From NCBI GenBank assembly GCA_020633205.1, contig JACKEB010000019.1, positions 186,001 to 250,000 of the forward strand: a stretch of 64,000 nt of DNA, read 5' to 3'. Made by a program: the position numbers and the translations under genes. The DNA comes from Polyangiaceae bacterium. Its GTDB lineage: Bacteria; Myxococcota_A; Polyangia; Polyangiales; Polyangiaceae. The notes under the pieces were generated by a model that had not been told where the DNA came from, did no database searches, and saw nothing but the letters and a program-made list of their open reading frames with translations. Shown here in pieces: positions 1 to 8,644 of this stretch (positions are counted from its first letter, which is position 1; every line of letters starts with the position of its first letter).

Positions 1-2856
1 CAACGCAGCGAATTAAGTTGCCGCGCGGAATATAGCGAAACGCTGCGACGGATGGGTGCGAGGCAGGCAGCCATCACCTCAGCGCAAGCGGCTCTGGAGA
101 GCCTCTCCTCGCTCGAAGCCCTCCCCAACGAAGAAGCCTGGGTTGGGGACCGGCTTCGCGGCACCCTGGCCCGCGCGCTCATGGAGACGGGAGATCTGAA
201 AACCGCCGCCGAAGCTCTCCGCGGAGACTCGCCAGCGATCTCCACCTTGGAAGCGAGGGTGTTGCTCGGCATGGCACAGGACTCACCGGTAAGCGCCATC
301 GAAACGGATCTCGAGCTTGTCGAGAGTCACGCAAGAGGAGACGAAGAGCGAGCGCGCGCTCTGGGTTTGAGAGGCTACTTCGAACATCGACGGGGGCGAG
401 TCGGCGAAGCCCGAGTCGCCTTCGAAGGCGCCGTTCAGCATGCGAGCCGCGCCGGGGCACGAGCCGAAGAAGCGACCTACCTCACCGGCCTAGCCGCAAC
501 GGCGAGCGACGCCGGACACTTGGGCCAAGCGATCTCCGCGGCGGAGCGGGCGAGTCTGATCTTCGGTCATCTACAGGAGCTGAGCCGTGCAGCGCGAGCC
601 CAGCTGAATCTCGGCTCGGCGTTGCTCGCGGCCGGAGCATACGCGCCCGCTGGCGCCGCATTCGCCAAGGCGGCGGACCTGGCTGGTCGCAGCGCGGACG
701 AGCCTTGTCAACACGCGGCAGCGCTCAGCGAGCTAGAGCTCGCGGTTTACCGCGCGGATTTTTCTGAGGCAAACTTGGCGCTACTTGGCGTCACACTCGA
801 GCAAACTGTCGAGCTCTTCAAAGCGCCCTCCCCCGCGGAGCGCTTATCCCTGGGCGCGCTTCGGCTGCGCGCAGAGCGCGTCCGACGGGAACACGCCGCG
901 GCGCCATTTTCCGGAGAGCTTTCCCCTGCCGAGCTACCTGAACTCGAACAGCTCGGCTTGGATTCCACGCTGCCCTCAACTTGTCGCTTCGAGTGGTGGA
1001 GAGCCCGCGGACTGGCCTTGCTCAGCCCCAAAGCGGCGCCGTCGGCACCGGGCCGTCCCGACTCCGTACTGCGCCAGCTCGTCGCGCTGGCAGCGGAGCA
1101 AGCTCCACTTGTCAGCAAGGGTCCCGCGCTGGCAGTGGGCGCTGCCCTCGCCGCCACGCTACGGGACGGCGACACCGCGAGGCGCTTGGGTCGTGCAGCC
1201 GAGCTCGCGGGGAGCCAGATCCTAGAAGGTATCCCCGCGGAATATCGATCCACTGGGGAGCGCCTGCCATGGCTCAAGCTCCTAGACGGTTTCTTCGATC
1301 TGGAGTCAGGTGGCCACGAGCTGCTCGCTGGCGCGCAGCTGCTGAAGCTAGAGCAGCTAGTAAGAGGGTTGGGGGTGAGGGGCAATTTGGGCGCGCTGTT
1401 GAACCAAGTTCTCGACGCCCTGGTGCTGTGGACCGGAGTGGAGCGTGGCTTGCTGCTCTTGAAGGCTCCCGGAGACCGCTTGCACGTGCGCGCGGCGCGC
1501 AACCTATCGCGCGAGGATCTATCACAAGATCAGCGGCAACTGTCCATGACGCTTGCGCGACGCGCTCTATCCGCGCGGCAACCGGTGGTCGCCGTGGACG
1601 CACTAGGAGAGCTGCCCGAGTTGACCGAGAGTGTGCATGCACTGAACCTGCGCAGTGTCCTCGCGGTGCCCCTGCTTGCGCGTGGTGAGGCGCTCGGCGT
1701 CGTTTACCTCGACGACCGAGATCGCCGCGGCGCCTTCGGCGAGGCTGAGCTCGCGTGGGTGCGCCTCCTTGGCAGCATCGCCTCGATCGCGATCGCAGAA
1801 GCGCGGGACCAACTCATGTTGCGGCGCGCGGCTCGCCAAGCTGAGCGCGCCAAACGCCGGCTCGAGCTAGCGCTACAGGCGGAACATCAAGAGTTGGTGT
1901 TGGCCAAACGACAACTCGGATCGCGTTCGCATCCGGAGATCGTCGGGGATAGCCCGGTCATGCTCGAGCTGCTTCGGCTCGTGGATCGCGTTGCTGAAAC
2001 GGCGCTCCCAGTGCTGATTCTTGGAGAGAGCGGTACGGGCAAGGAGTTGATCGCGCGCGCGGTGCACCAGGGAAGCGATCGCCGCAAGCGCACGTTCGTG
2101 GCGGAGAACTGCGCTGCGGTGCCGGAGAGCTTGCTCGAGTCCACGCTCTTTGGCCACGTGAAGGGCGCTTTTACTGGCGCCGACAAGAGCCGCGTTGGGC
2201 TCTTCGAGTTGGCCGACGGCGGCAGTTTGTTCCTCGACGAGATCGGCGAGATGAGCCTCTCGATGCAGGCCAAGCTCCTGCGAGTGCTCGAACGCGGAGA
2301 GATCCGCCCAGTGGGTGCCGCTTCAACGCGGCGCGTGGATGTGCGCATCATCGCAGCCACACATCGCGACCTGAATGACCTCGTGAAGCGACAGATTTTC
2401 CGTGAGGATTTATACTACCGACTTGACGGTTTCTCCCTTCACCTGCCTCCCCTGCGCGAGCGACCAGGTGACATTCGTCTGCTCTGCCAGCACTTCCTTG
2501 GGCAACTCACGTCCCCCGCACCCAAGCTCAGCGCTTCAGCACTGCGTCTCCTCGAGGAATACGCTTGGCCCGGCAACGTGCGACAGCTCCAGAACGAGCT
2601 GATGCGCGCTGCGGTGTTGTGTGACGGCGTGCTCCGCCCGGAACACCTGAGCCCTGCAGTCCATGGAGAAGCTCGAGAAGCCGAAGTCGGCCTCGACTTG
2701 AAGCGCGCCCTCGAACTCTTGGAGCGGAAGCTAGTGGGCGCTGCGCTGACTCGCACCAGCGGAAATCAGACGCGCGCGGCGAAGCTCCTGGGAGTCTCGC
2801 GCTTCGGTCTGCAAAAGATGCTCAAGCGTCTCGAGATCGACGCCGCAGGCAACTAG
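1..2856 (+). CDS. sigma-54-dependent activator with TPR, GAF, AAA+ and Fis-type HTH regions (5' end outside the window)
   Basis: This is a transcription activator of the NtrC class that remodels sigma-54 RNA polymerase by ATP hydrolysis. The first ATG is at 52, but the reading frame stays open to base 1 with no stop, so the true N-terminus probably lies upstream. Counting from that ATG (934 aa), residues about 1-400 are Ala/Leu/Glu-rich TPR-like helices, about 430-600 a GAF-like sensor, and about 625-860 the AAA+ domain with Walker A GESGTGKE, the sigma-54 contact motif GAFTGA, Walker B (FLDEIGE) and the arginine-finger region. The last 40 residues form a Fis-type helix-turn-helix (NQTRAAKLLGVSR). 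There is no receiver domain, so input presumably comes through the TPR/GAF part or a missing N-terminal domain. In myxobacteria such proteins often carry a Ser/Thr kinase or FHA domain in front; that cannot be seen here. Confidence 0.93.
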   Translation, partial: QRSELSCRAEYSETLRRMGARQAAITSAQAALESLSSLEALPNEEAWVGDRLRGTLARALMETGDLKTAAEALRGDSPAISTLEARVLLGMAQDSPVSAIETDLELVESHARGDEERARALGLRGYFEHRRGRVGEARVAFEGAVQHASRAGARAEEATYLTGLAATASDAGHLGQAISAAERASLIFGHLQELSRAARAQLNLGSALLAAGAYAPAGAAFAKAADLAGRSADEPCQHAAALSELELAVYRADFSEANLALLGVTLEQTVELFKAPSPAERLSLGALRLRAERVRREHAAAPFSGELSPAELPELEQLGLDSTLPSTCRFEWWRARGLALLSPKAAPSAPGRPDSVLRQLVALAAEQAPLVSKGPALAVGAALAATLRDGDTARRLGRAAELAGSQILEGIPAEYRSTGERLPWLKLLDGFFDLESGGHELLAGAQLLKLEQLVRGLGVRGNLGALLNQVLDALVLWTGVERGLLLLKAPGDRLHVRAARNLSREDLSQDQRQLSMTLARRALSARQPVVAVDALGELPELTESVHALNLRSVLAVPLLARGEALGVVYLDDRDRRGAFGEAELAWVRLLGSIASIAIAEARDQLMLRRAARQAERAKRRLELALQAEHQELVLAKRQLGSRSHPEIVGDSPVMLELLRLVDRVAETALPVLILGESGTGKELIARAVHQGSDRRKRTFVAENCAAVPESLLESTLFGHVKGAFTGADKSRVGLFELADGGSLFLDEIGEMSLSMQAKLLRVLERGEIRPVGAASTRRVDVRIIAATHRDLNDLVKRQIFREDLYYRLDGFSLHLPPLRERPGDIRLLCQHFLGQLTSPAPKLSASALRLLEEYAWPGNVRQLQNELMRAAVLCDGVLRPEHLSPAVHGEAREAEVGLDLKRALELLERKLVGAALTRTSGNQTRAAKLLGVSRFGLQKMLKRLEIDAAGN

Positions 2857-2862
2857 AGCAGC

Positions 2863-3729
2863 CTAGCCCGCCTCGGTGCCGCGCGCTTCACGCAAGAAGT
2901 CGCTCACGACCTGCGCAAGGTTCGGGTCAATGGTTGGCCAGGCCAGCGCCGCGTGAAGCTCCAAATACAGCTCCCGCGCGGCGTCCAAAGCCGCGAAGCA
3001 GCGCTCGGGATCTGGTGCCCCGACGGTCTTTGCTAGCGCCTCACGATAGCGAGGCGCGCGCAGCTCGAACCGGCGCAGGCCTTGGGCGGCGAGGCCGGTC
3101 TGGCCGCTAGCCAACTGCGCCATCGGCCCGAGTACCCGCGCGCGCAAGAAACCCAGGAGGTCGAGACACTCGAACACCTCGCCCCGTGCGGCCTTCGTGC
3201 CTGCATAGTGCAACCAGGTCCAAACTCGAGGCATCACCCAGGCGGGCTCCACGCAAGGCAGCTCGATTAGTTCGCTCTCGATCGAGGGGCGAAGTTCGGG
3301 GTCCTTGCAGAACAACAGACCTCGTTCCTCGACGCGTTCCCCCGCCTCGCTGGGGGTCACGAGCTTCAAGTCGACATGCAGGAGCGGCGGGTTGAACAAA
3401 CAAATCAGCAGCCGCGGTTCACGCAAGTGGTCACCGCGAAACGCGCTGAGGCAACCGAGCTCATGGGCGAGCCGCTCGCCCTCGAGCAGCGAGTCGCGCT
3501 CGGCGTCCCTGCAGACGAGGGTCAAGTCGAGGTCCGAGTAGGCATCGCTCTTCCCGTTGTGCAGCGAGCCCCCAAGCAAACAGGCCCTTACCTCGCTTCG
3601 ACGCTCAAGGGCGGACACCAACCGCTCGAGAAGTGCTGCGTGGGGCGCCGGCCAACACGCATCCAGCCAACTCCGGTTTGCGCGGGCCGCGTCCAGAGCG
3701 CCGTTGCCGTCTTCCGACCGCTCAACCAT
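2863..3729 (-). CDS. nucleotidyltransferase-fold protein
   Basis: The predicted product (288 aa) carries the polymerase-beta-type nucleotidyltransferase signature: GGSLHNG followed about ten residues later by DLDLTLV, the pair of acidic residues that bind Mg2+ in this superfamily. After that the protein is helical and Leu/Ala/Arg-rich, as in aminoglycoside or lincosamide nucleotidyltransferases and related unassigned families. I chose ATG 3729. The frame is open to a TTG at 3786, but those extra codons lie in the promoter space facing the divergent methylase gene. The stop lies a few bases from the end of the sigma-54 activator (convergent). The substrate cannot be told from the sequence; an antibiotic-modifying role is possible but unsupported. 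Confidence 0.75.
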   Translation of the reverse strand: MVERSEDGNGALDAARANRSWLDACWPAPHAALLERLVSALERRSEVRACLLGGSLHNGKSDAYSDLDLTLVCRDAERDSLLEGERLAHELGCLSAFRGDHLREPRLLICLFNPPLLHVDLKLVTPSEAGERVEERGLLFCKDPELRPSIESELIELPCVEPAWVMPRVWTWLHYAGTKAARGEVFECLDLLGFLRARVLGPMAQLASGQTGLAAQGLRRFELRAPRYREALAKTVGAPDPERCFAALDAARELYLELHAALAWPTIDPNLAQVVSDFLREARGTEAG

Positions 3730-3877
3730 CCGGAAGACTCTGCCAGAATCTTTACGCACGATCGATAGCCCGCTAATCGAGGTCAATGCTGAGTTTTTGG
3801 GGCTTTGGAACCATCAGGCGAAACGGGGCGCGTTGCTCGTCCTGCGCAGTCCGCACCGCTCTCTGCGACGAGTCGTG
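3730..3877. promoter_or_regulatory. divergent intergenic region between nucleotidyltransferase and dam-like genes
   Basis: About 150 bases separate the two divergent start codons, so both promoters should lie here. The region is visibly less GC-rich than its flanks, but I could not fix convincing -35/-10 boxes. Confidence 0.3.
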
Positions 3878-4774
3878 ATGGTCCGAGAGACTCCCAAGCG
3901 GCAGAAGCGCACGGCGCCTGTAGTCGAAGAAGAAGAATGGACCGGTGGCTTGCCTCCCCCCAAACCCGTCTTGAAATGGGCGGGCGGCAAGAGCCGATTG
4001 ATCCCAGACGTACTCGCGCGCCTGCCGCAGCGCATCGCGACCTACTACGAGCCGTTCCTCGGCGGCGCGGCCATCTTCTTTGCGCTCGCGCGGGAGAAGC
4101 GCTTCGAGCACGCGATCCTGACCGACAAGAACCCTGAGCTGGTCGACGTCTACCGCGCAGTTCAACAGGACGTGGAGAGCGTAATCGAGGAGCTCTCGCG
4201 CATGCCCCATAGCGAGCAGGCCTACTATCATATCCGTGCGCAAAAACCGCGAGGGCTAAGCAAACGGGCCGCCCGCACCATCTACTTGAACCGCACGGGT
4301 TACAACGGCCTCTACCGCGTGAACCGCTCAGGCGAGTTCAACGTGCCGTATGGGCGCTACAAGAACCCGAAGTACTGCGACCCACCGCGCCTGCGCGCCG
4401 CGTCCCTCGCGCTACAAGGCGCCGAGATCTTCGTGTCCGACTTCGAGCAAGCGACCCGTGACGCGAACAAGGGGGATGCGATCTACTTCGACCCCCCCTA
4501 CGTTCCGCTCTCCCCGACGTCCAACTTCACGGCCTACCACCGCGAGCCCTTCGGCTTAGGGGAGCAGGAGCGTCTGGCGATCCATTTCGACGAGCTCGGG
4601 CGGCGACACGTACAGATCGTACTGTCCAACTCCGACACGCCAATCACTCGCGAACTCTACAAACCTTTCCACGTGGATAATGTCTCAATGCCACGTGCGA
4701 TCAACTCGCGCGGTTCAGGCCGCGGAAAAGTTGGCGAACTGCTGGTCGTCCACCGACGCCAGAAGCTCAAGTAG
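3878..4774 (+). CDS. Dam-type (D12 class) DNA adenine N6-methyltransferase
   Basis: The 298-aa product fits the D12 class alpha-type adenine methyltransferase family (E. coli and T4 Dam). Near the N-terminus is the conserved LKWAGGKSRLIP segment, followed by the SAM-binding YEPFLGGAAIFF motif; the catalytic DPPY is at residue 205, inside YFDPPYVPLS. These enzymes transfer a methyl group from SAM to N6 of adenine, typically in GATC. No restriction endonuclease gene is adjacent, so it is probably a solitary methylase used for regulation or repair rather than part of a restriction-modification pair. ATG 3878 was chosen because the frame upstream of it is antisense to the divergent nucleotidyltransferase and lacks family similarity; the protein then begins with a short basic/acidic leader before LKWAGGK. 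Confidence 0.9.
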   Translation: MVRETPKRQKRTAPVVEEEEWTGGLPPPKPVLKWAGGKSRLIPDVLARLPQRIATYYEPFLGGAAIFFALAREKRFEHAILTDKNPELVDVYRAVQQDVESVIEELSRMPHSEQAYYHIRAQKPRGLSKRAARTIYLNRTGYNGLYRVNRSGEFNVPYGRYKNPKYCDPPRLRAASLALQGAEIFVSDFEQATRDANKGDAIYFDPPYVPLSPTSNFTAYHREPFGLGEQERLAIHFDELGRRHVQIVLSNSDTPITRELYKPFHVDNVSMPRAINSRGSGRGKVGELLVVHRRQKLK

Positions 4775-4791
4775 CGCGTCGTTGCGCCGAC

Positions 4792-6516
4792 TCAGGCCGC
4801 GTCGGCTTCCAGCTCTTGGAAAAGCGGGCGCAGCTCGGGGTTAGCCCGCAGCGGGGCACAGAAGGCGGAGGCGAGCTCCAAGAGTTCGCTCTCCAAGTCG
4901 TCTGCACGCTTTCCCGCGGTACTGATCGCCGACTCGCACTGGGCACGCTCTTGTTCGATGGTCTCCTCGTGACGAGCCATGCTCTCACGCAGGCTCTTCA
5001 CCTGGAACTCCAGATCGTCGACCTCGGTACGCTTATCCGCGAGGAACCTCTCGGCTTGGCGCACCTGCTCGCGGATCGCCACCCACTGATCCATGAGGTC
5101 CGCCACGTCGCGGTACGCCTTGGAGAGCTCGGCGTACGGCTCCTGGAAGCCACTCCGCCCCTCCCAAAGGATCACCTGACGATGGGTCGCGACCACCTGT
5201 TCGCGTTGTGCGTCGAAGTGCCGCCTGAGCTCGGTGACGCGCTGATCGGCTTCCTTGGCCTTGTCTCGGCCACGACTCGCGTCGATGCCCAGGGCATCCA
5301 TCGCGTTACCGAAGCGCTGCCGGCCTTCTTTCCCGCGCTTTTCGATCGCCTCGAGTTTGCGCTGGTCCTGCATCCCTCGGTTGCGCAGCTCACTCACTTC
5401 CTGCACCAAGCGTTTCACCCCGGAAAGCTTGTCCAGCAGATCGCGTGGCGGGTTTGCTGGGTAGACCTTGGTGAGCATCTGCTCGAACACGATGGTGCGA
5501 CGCACCCAGCGGTCGAGCGCCACGGGGGGTAGCGTTGGAGCGGGACCGGCATCGCTGAAGCGCTCGTGAGGCTCCTCGGGGACGCGAATGCCGATGGCGC
5601 CCGCGATGGCGACTAGATCATTGTGCAAACGATGTGCGTCGACGGGACGATCCTTTGGATCTTTCGCCATCAGCTGCACGACGAGTTGATCAATCGCCTC
5701 GGGGATCGAGTCGTCTACCGCACGTGGATGCGGCGGCGCTTCCTTCATGTGTTTGAGGAAGAACGTCGCAACGTCCGGTGCATCGAAAGGCAAGAGGCCC
5801 GTGAGCATCTCGTACATGATCACGCCCACGGCATACAGATCCGCTGCCGGGCCCGCCTCCGTCGAGGTGATGCGCTCGGGGGCCATGTACTGCGGCGTTC
5901 CGAAGACCTCACCAGCACCCGTAAGCCGGGTGTCCTGCATCGACCGCGCGATACCGAAGTCGAGCAGCTTGATCACTTCGCTGCCGTCATCGGCGCGAGC
6001 GACGAAGATGTTCTCCGGCTTCAGGTCCCGATGGATCACCTCGAAGTCGTGGGCGCGCGCGAGGGCGCGGGCGATCTGGATCCACTGAGGGAGCGCGCGC
6101 TCCAGCGGAACCTTTCCGCGCGAAACCAGCTCGGCGAGCGACTCACCGACCAGTAGCTCCATCACCAAATAGAGCGTGCCGTCCTCCAGCTCACCCTGGT
6201 CGAAGATCTCGATGATGTTGGGATGAGCGAGCTTCTGGGCGCTCTTCGCTTCCCGACGGAAGCGCTCCCGCACAACCTTGTTGCCGGCGAGCGCCGCACT
6301 CATGATCTTCACGGCGCAGGGTCGGTCCACAAGGCGATGACGGGCGCGGTAGACCGTGGCCATGCCACCTTCGCCGAGCACGTCCTCGATCAAGTAGCGA
6401 CCGCCGATCGTGCTGCCGATCAACGGATCCTGGATTTCGATCAGCTGGTTCCCGTCGACAAAGCAGGTCGTGCTCTCACTGGGATACTTCAGATTGCAGA
6501 CGGGGCACTGCTTCAT
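4792..6516 (-). CDS. Ser/Thr protein kinase with N-terminal zinc-ribbon-like motif and C-terminal coiled coil
   Basis: The 574-aa product is a Hanks-type kinase. It opens with a short CPVC...C motif (residues 4-20) that resembles a zinc ribbon, except that the position where a fourth Cys would be expected is Asp (FVDG). The kinase domain covers about residues 40-300, with the glycine loop GEGGMATVY, catalytic Lys in CAVKIM, HRDLKPEN, DFG and APE motifs all intact, so it should be active. After a Pro-rich linker, residues about 350-560 are charged and heptad-like, predicted as coiled coil. There is no transmembrane segment, unlike PknB, so it is probably cytosolic. It converges on the methylase gene 17 bases away. 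Confidence 0.92.
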   Translation of the reverse strand: MKQCPVCNLKYPSESTTCFVDGNQLIEIQDPLIGSTIGGRYLIEDVLGEGGMATVYRARHRLVDRPCAVKIMSAALAGNKVVRERFRREAKSAQKLAHPNIIEIFDQGELEDGTLYLVMELLVGESLAELVSRGKVPLERALPQWIQIARALARAHDFEVIHRDLKPENIFVARADDGSEVIKLLDFGIARSMQDTRLTGAGEVFGTPQYMAPERITSTEAGPAADLYAVGVIMYEMLTGLLPFDAPDVATFFLKHMKEAPPHPRAVDDSIPEAIDQLVVQLMAKDPKDRPVDAHRLHNDLVAIAGAIGIRVPEEPHERFSDAGPAPTLPPVALDRWVRRTIVFEQMLTKVYPANPPRDLLDKLSGVKRLVQEVSELRNRGMQDQRKLEAIEKRGKEGRQRFGNAMDALGIDASRGRDKAKEADQRVTELRRHFDAQREQVVATHRQVILWEGRSGFQEPYAELSKAYRDVADLMDQWVAIREQVRQAERFLADKRTEVDDLEFQVKSLRESMARHEETIEQERAQCESAISTAGKRADDLESELLELASAFCAPLRANPELRPLFQELEADAA

Positions 6517-6738
6517 GACTGAGAGCCAACGGGCGTTCCGGGGACGCGTTCAGACGAGAGGGAGAGTACACCAGGCAGCTCTGGAAGCGGACGCGTCCGA
6601 GCCAACAAACCGCTCCGGTTCACAGCCGAGAAGCGCCCTCAGCATCAAAAGGTGCTCTGGTCGGCCGCGACTCGAAACCCGCTCAGTTCCACTCTGTTCG
6701 GCGTAAACTTCATTCATTTCAACAACTTAGAGACAAAC

Positions 6739-8232
6739 TCAGGGTTCGAAGGGCTGCTGTGTGGCGATCACGACCCCAGACTGCTCCGCCTCGGCTGCCT
6801 CGCTGGCAGCTTGATCGCGAGCCTCTACCGAACCCTCAGCGGGCGGTGGCAACAAGTCGCTCAGCTCCGCGCCCGGGGGGACAATGAAGTGCTCGTCGGT
6901 TGGCGGATACACGTCGACGGTTTCCTCCACACGCGACGTGCCATCAGCCAACGCGAACTCGCGCACGCGGCGCAGTCGATAGCCACGGATCCCCTTCTGC
7001 TTCTTGATCACGGTGCCTTCGCTGAGCCAGCTGCTCTCGGTGACTTTCCGCTTGAAGGGCAGAATCGCGAGCGTTTCCGTGTGCCAACGCACGCTTGCAG
7101 GCTGCTCCGCACCTAGGAGCTGCACGATCAGCTCGTTGCCCTTGACCACGGTGTGGACGACCAGCGGCTCTGACCAGGGATTCTTCACCTTCAAATCGAC
7201 GCTCGGCCAAGCCACGGTGGAGTCCAACCCGAGGGGCATATAGGCGGAGGGGCGCGAATGTGGCGCGCGCTCAACGATGTCCAGACCGCCGTAGACGGCT
7301 GCGGCGTGCAGCGTGCTCGACACTTGACACGTGCCACCGCCAATCCCTCGCACCATTTCTCCTCGGAAAATCTCCCAACCGGGACGGAAGCCATTATCCA
7401 GGGTGCGCGCACCAACGAGCGCGTTGAAGCTCACGAGCTCTCCCGGGGGCAAGACGACGCCGTCCAGCCGCTTCGCAGCCGTCTCGATGTTGGTGGCGCG
7501 ATTGTCAGCATCGCCGCCGCGAGAGAAGCGTGAGCTGTACTGCGCGACGACGCGCTGCATGCCGATCTTTGACAGCGCTTGAACGCTCAGCTGCGGCGAA
7601 ATCTGAACGTCGACCAGCGCGACCTTCCGCTCGCCTCGGCGTAGAGCAACCAGCAACGCGTCGACGCTAACGTCGACATCCAAGTACACGCCGGGCCTAT
7701 CGGGGACGACTTCTGGAGACTCAGGCAGTGGATGCTTGGGGTCCAACACACCAAGCCCCGTCAGCTCGAAGCGCGCATCCACACCGGGCCGGTCCTGCGC
7801 CTCCTTCAGCCCATCGAGCACACTGGCGAACACCACGCGGTCGAAGTGGTACGGCAACGGCAGATCGATCAGCCCAAAGCGAGCCGCTCGCATTTCCTCC
7901 CAGCGCTCGAGCCAGCTCCCATGGCGCCCCACGCGCTCGGCGCGCCGCACAAGCTCCGGGATGTCCACTTGGAGGCCGAGCTCCTCCAGGCTCGCCTCGA
8001 CTGCGCTCTCTCCCTGACCGAGCAACGTCACGCGCGTAGCCTTCAACGCAGCAACTCGACGCTCGATTTGTGGAGCGATCGGCTGGCCAGGAGCCAGTGA
8101 AGCGCCACCGAGCTTCACCCCCGGAGCCACTCCAAGCTTCGGTGCGCGGGGAAACTGCCAGGCCCCTCCCGCGCACGCCGCGAGAGCAACCAGTAGTGTC
8201 AACCAGCCGAACGCTCGTCGGATTCGACTCAC
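6739..8232 (-). CDS. VanW family putative lipoprotein with peptidoglycan-binding-like N-terminal part
   Basis: The C-terminal half carries the VanW signature: SRFSRGGDADNRATNI, then LPPGELVSFNALVG and GGGTCQVSSTLHAA, followed by a beta-rich G5-like tail. The N-terminal half resembles the YoaR-type region found in front of VanW domains in Gram-positive proteins. Function in the family is not settled; VanW is an accessory protein of vancomycin resistance clusters, but this gene is not in such a cluster. I chose the GTG at 8232 because GGAG sits seven bases upstream and because it puts a signal peptide with lipobox-like LAAC right at the start; the open frame extends upstream to 8469 without signal features. 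It is divergent from the methyltransferase gene. Confidence 0.85.
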   Translation of the reverse strand: MSRIRRAFGWLTLLVALAACAGGAWQFPRAPKLGVAPGVKLGGASLAPGQPIAPQIERRVAALKATRVTLLGQGESAVEASLEELGLQVDIPELVRRAERVGRHGSWLERWEEMRAARFGLIDLPLPYHFDRVVFASVLDGLKEAQDRPGVDARFELTGLGVLDPKHPLPESPEVVPDRPGVYLDVDVSVDALLVALRRGERKVALVDVQISPQLSVQALSKIGMQRVVAQYSSRFSRGGDADNRATNIETAAKRLDGVVLPPGELVSFNALVGARTLDNGFRPGWEIFRGEMVRGIGGGTCQVSSTLHAAAVYGGLDIVERAPHSRPSAYMPLGLDSTVAWPSVDLKVKNPWSEPLVVHTVVKGNELIVQLLGAEQPASVRWHTETLAILPFKRKVTESSWLSEGTVIKKQKGIRGYRLRRVREFALADGTSRVEETVDVYPPTDEHFIVPPGAELSDLLPPPAEGSVEARDQAASEAAEAEQSGVVIATQQPFEP

Positions 8233-8644
8233 GCGCTTGCTCCGAGTTGGTGCGCCTCGCCCATACGTCCCCGTGGCCGAAGCAGTGTGCCAGAAGGCGG
8301 AGTTTGTGCAACTAGCGGCGCTGGAGGTCGCGGCGTGCCTCTCGAGTCGCGTTACCTCGCGGCAACATCTTGTCTCCCGCTCTCGCGCAGGAAGGCCCAC
8401 CCGGTCGGTCGCCACGCACCGCGAAAAACCCCACGCTTTACTGCGCAAAACACTTCGCACCCTGGCCATGGGTGCAGCTCCAAGTCAGCAACCCATCACG
8501 ATTCAGTCTGTACGTCGACCCGCCGCTGATCCATGCACGTGCCCGAGGGGGCCTCTCCCCCAAACCTTCACACGCCGACCCTTTCAATCGACCGTTATTC
8601 GTGCTCGGGTGCGGCCTCCACAGCCAAGGTTCAAGGTGCAGAGA
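8233..8644. promoter_or_regulatory. 412-base divergent intergenic region
   Basis: This spacer separates the VanW gene from the fatty-acid methyltransferase gene and must hold both promoters. It has no open frame with protein-like composition on either strand. I could not assign promoter boxes with confidence. Confidence 0.3.

Noticed and set aside
2863..3786. Antibiotic resistance gene call for the nucleotidyltransferase
   Set aside because: Only the general GGS/DxD motif is visible, which is shared by many unrelated nucleotidyltransferases.
8237..8644. Long N-terminal extension of the fatty-acid methyltransferase
   Set aside because: The frame is open, but composition is intergenic and family similarity begins at ATG 8645.
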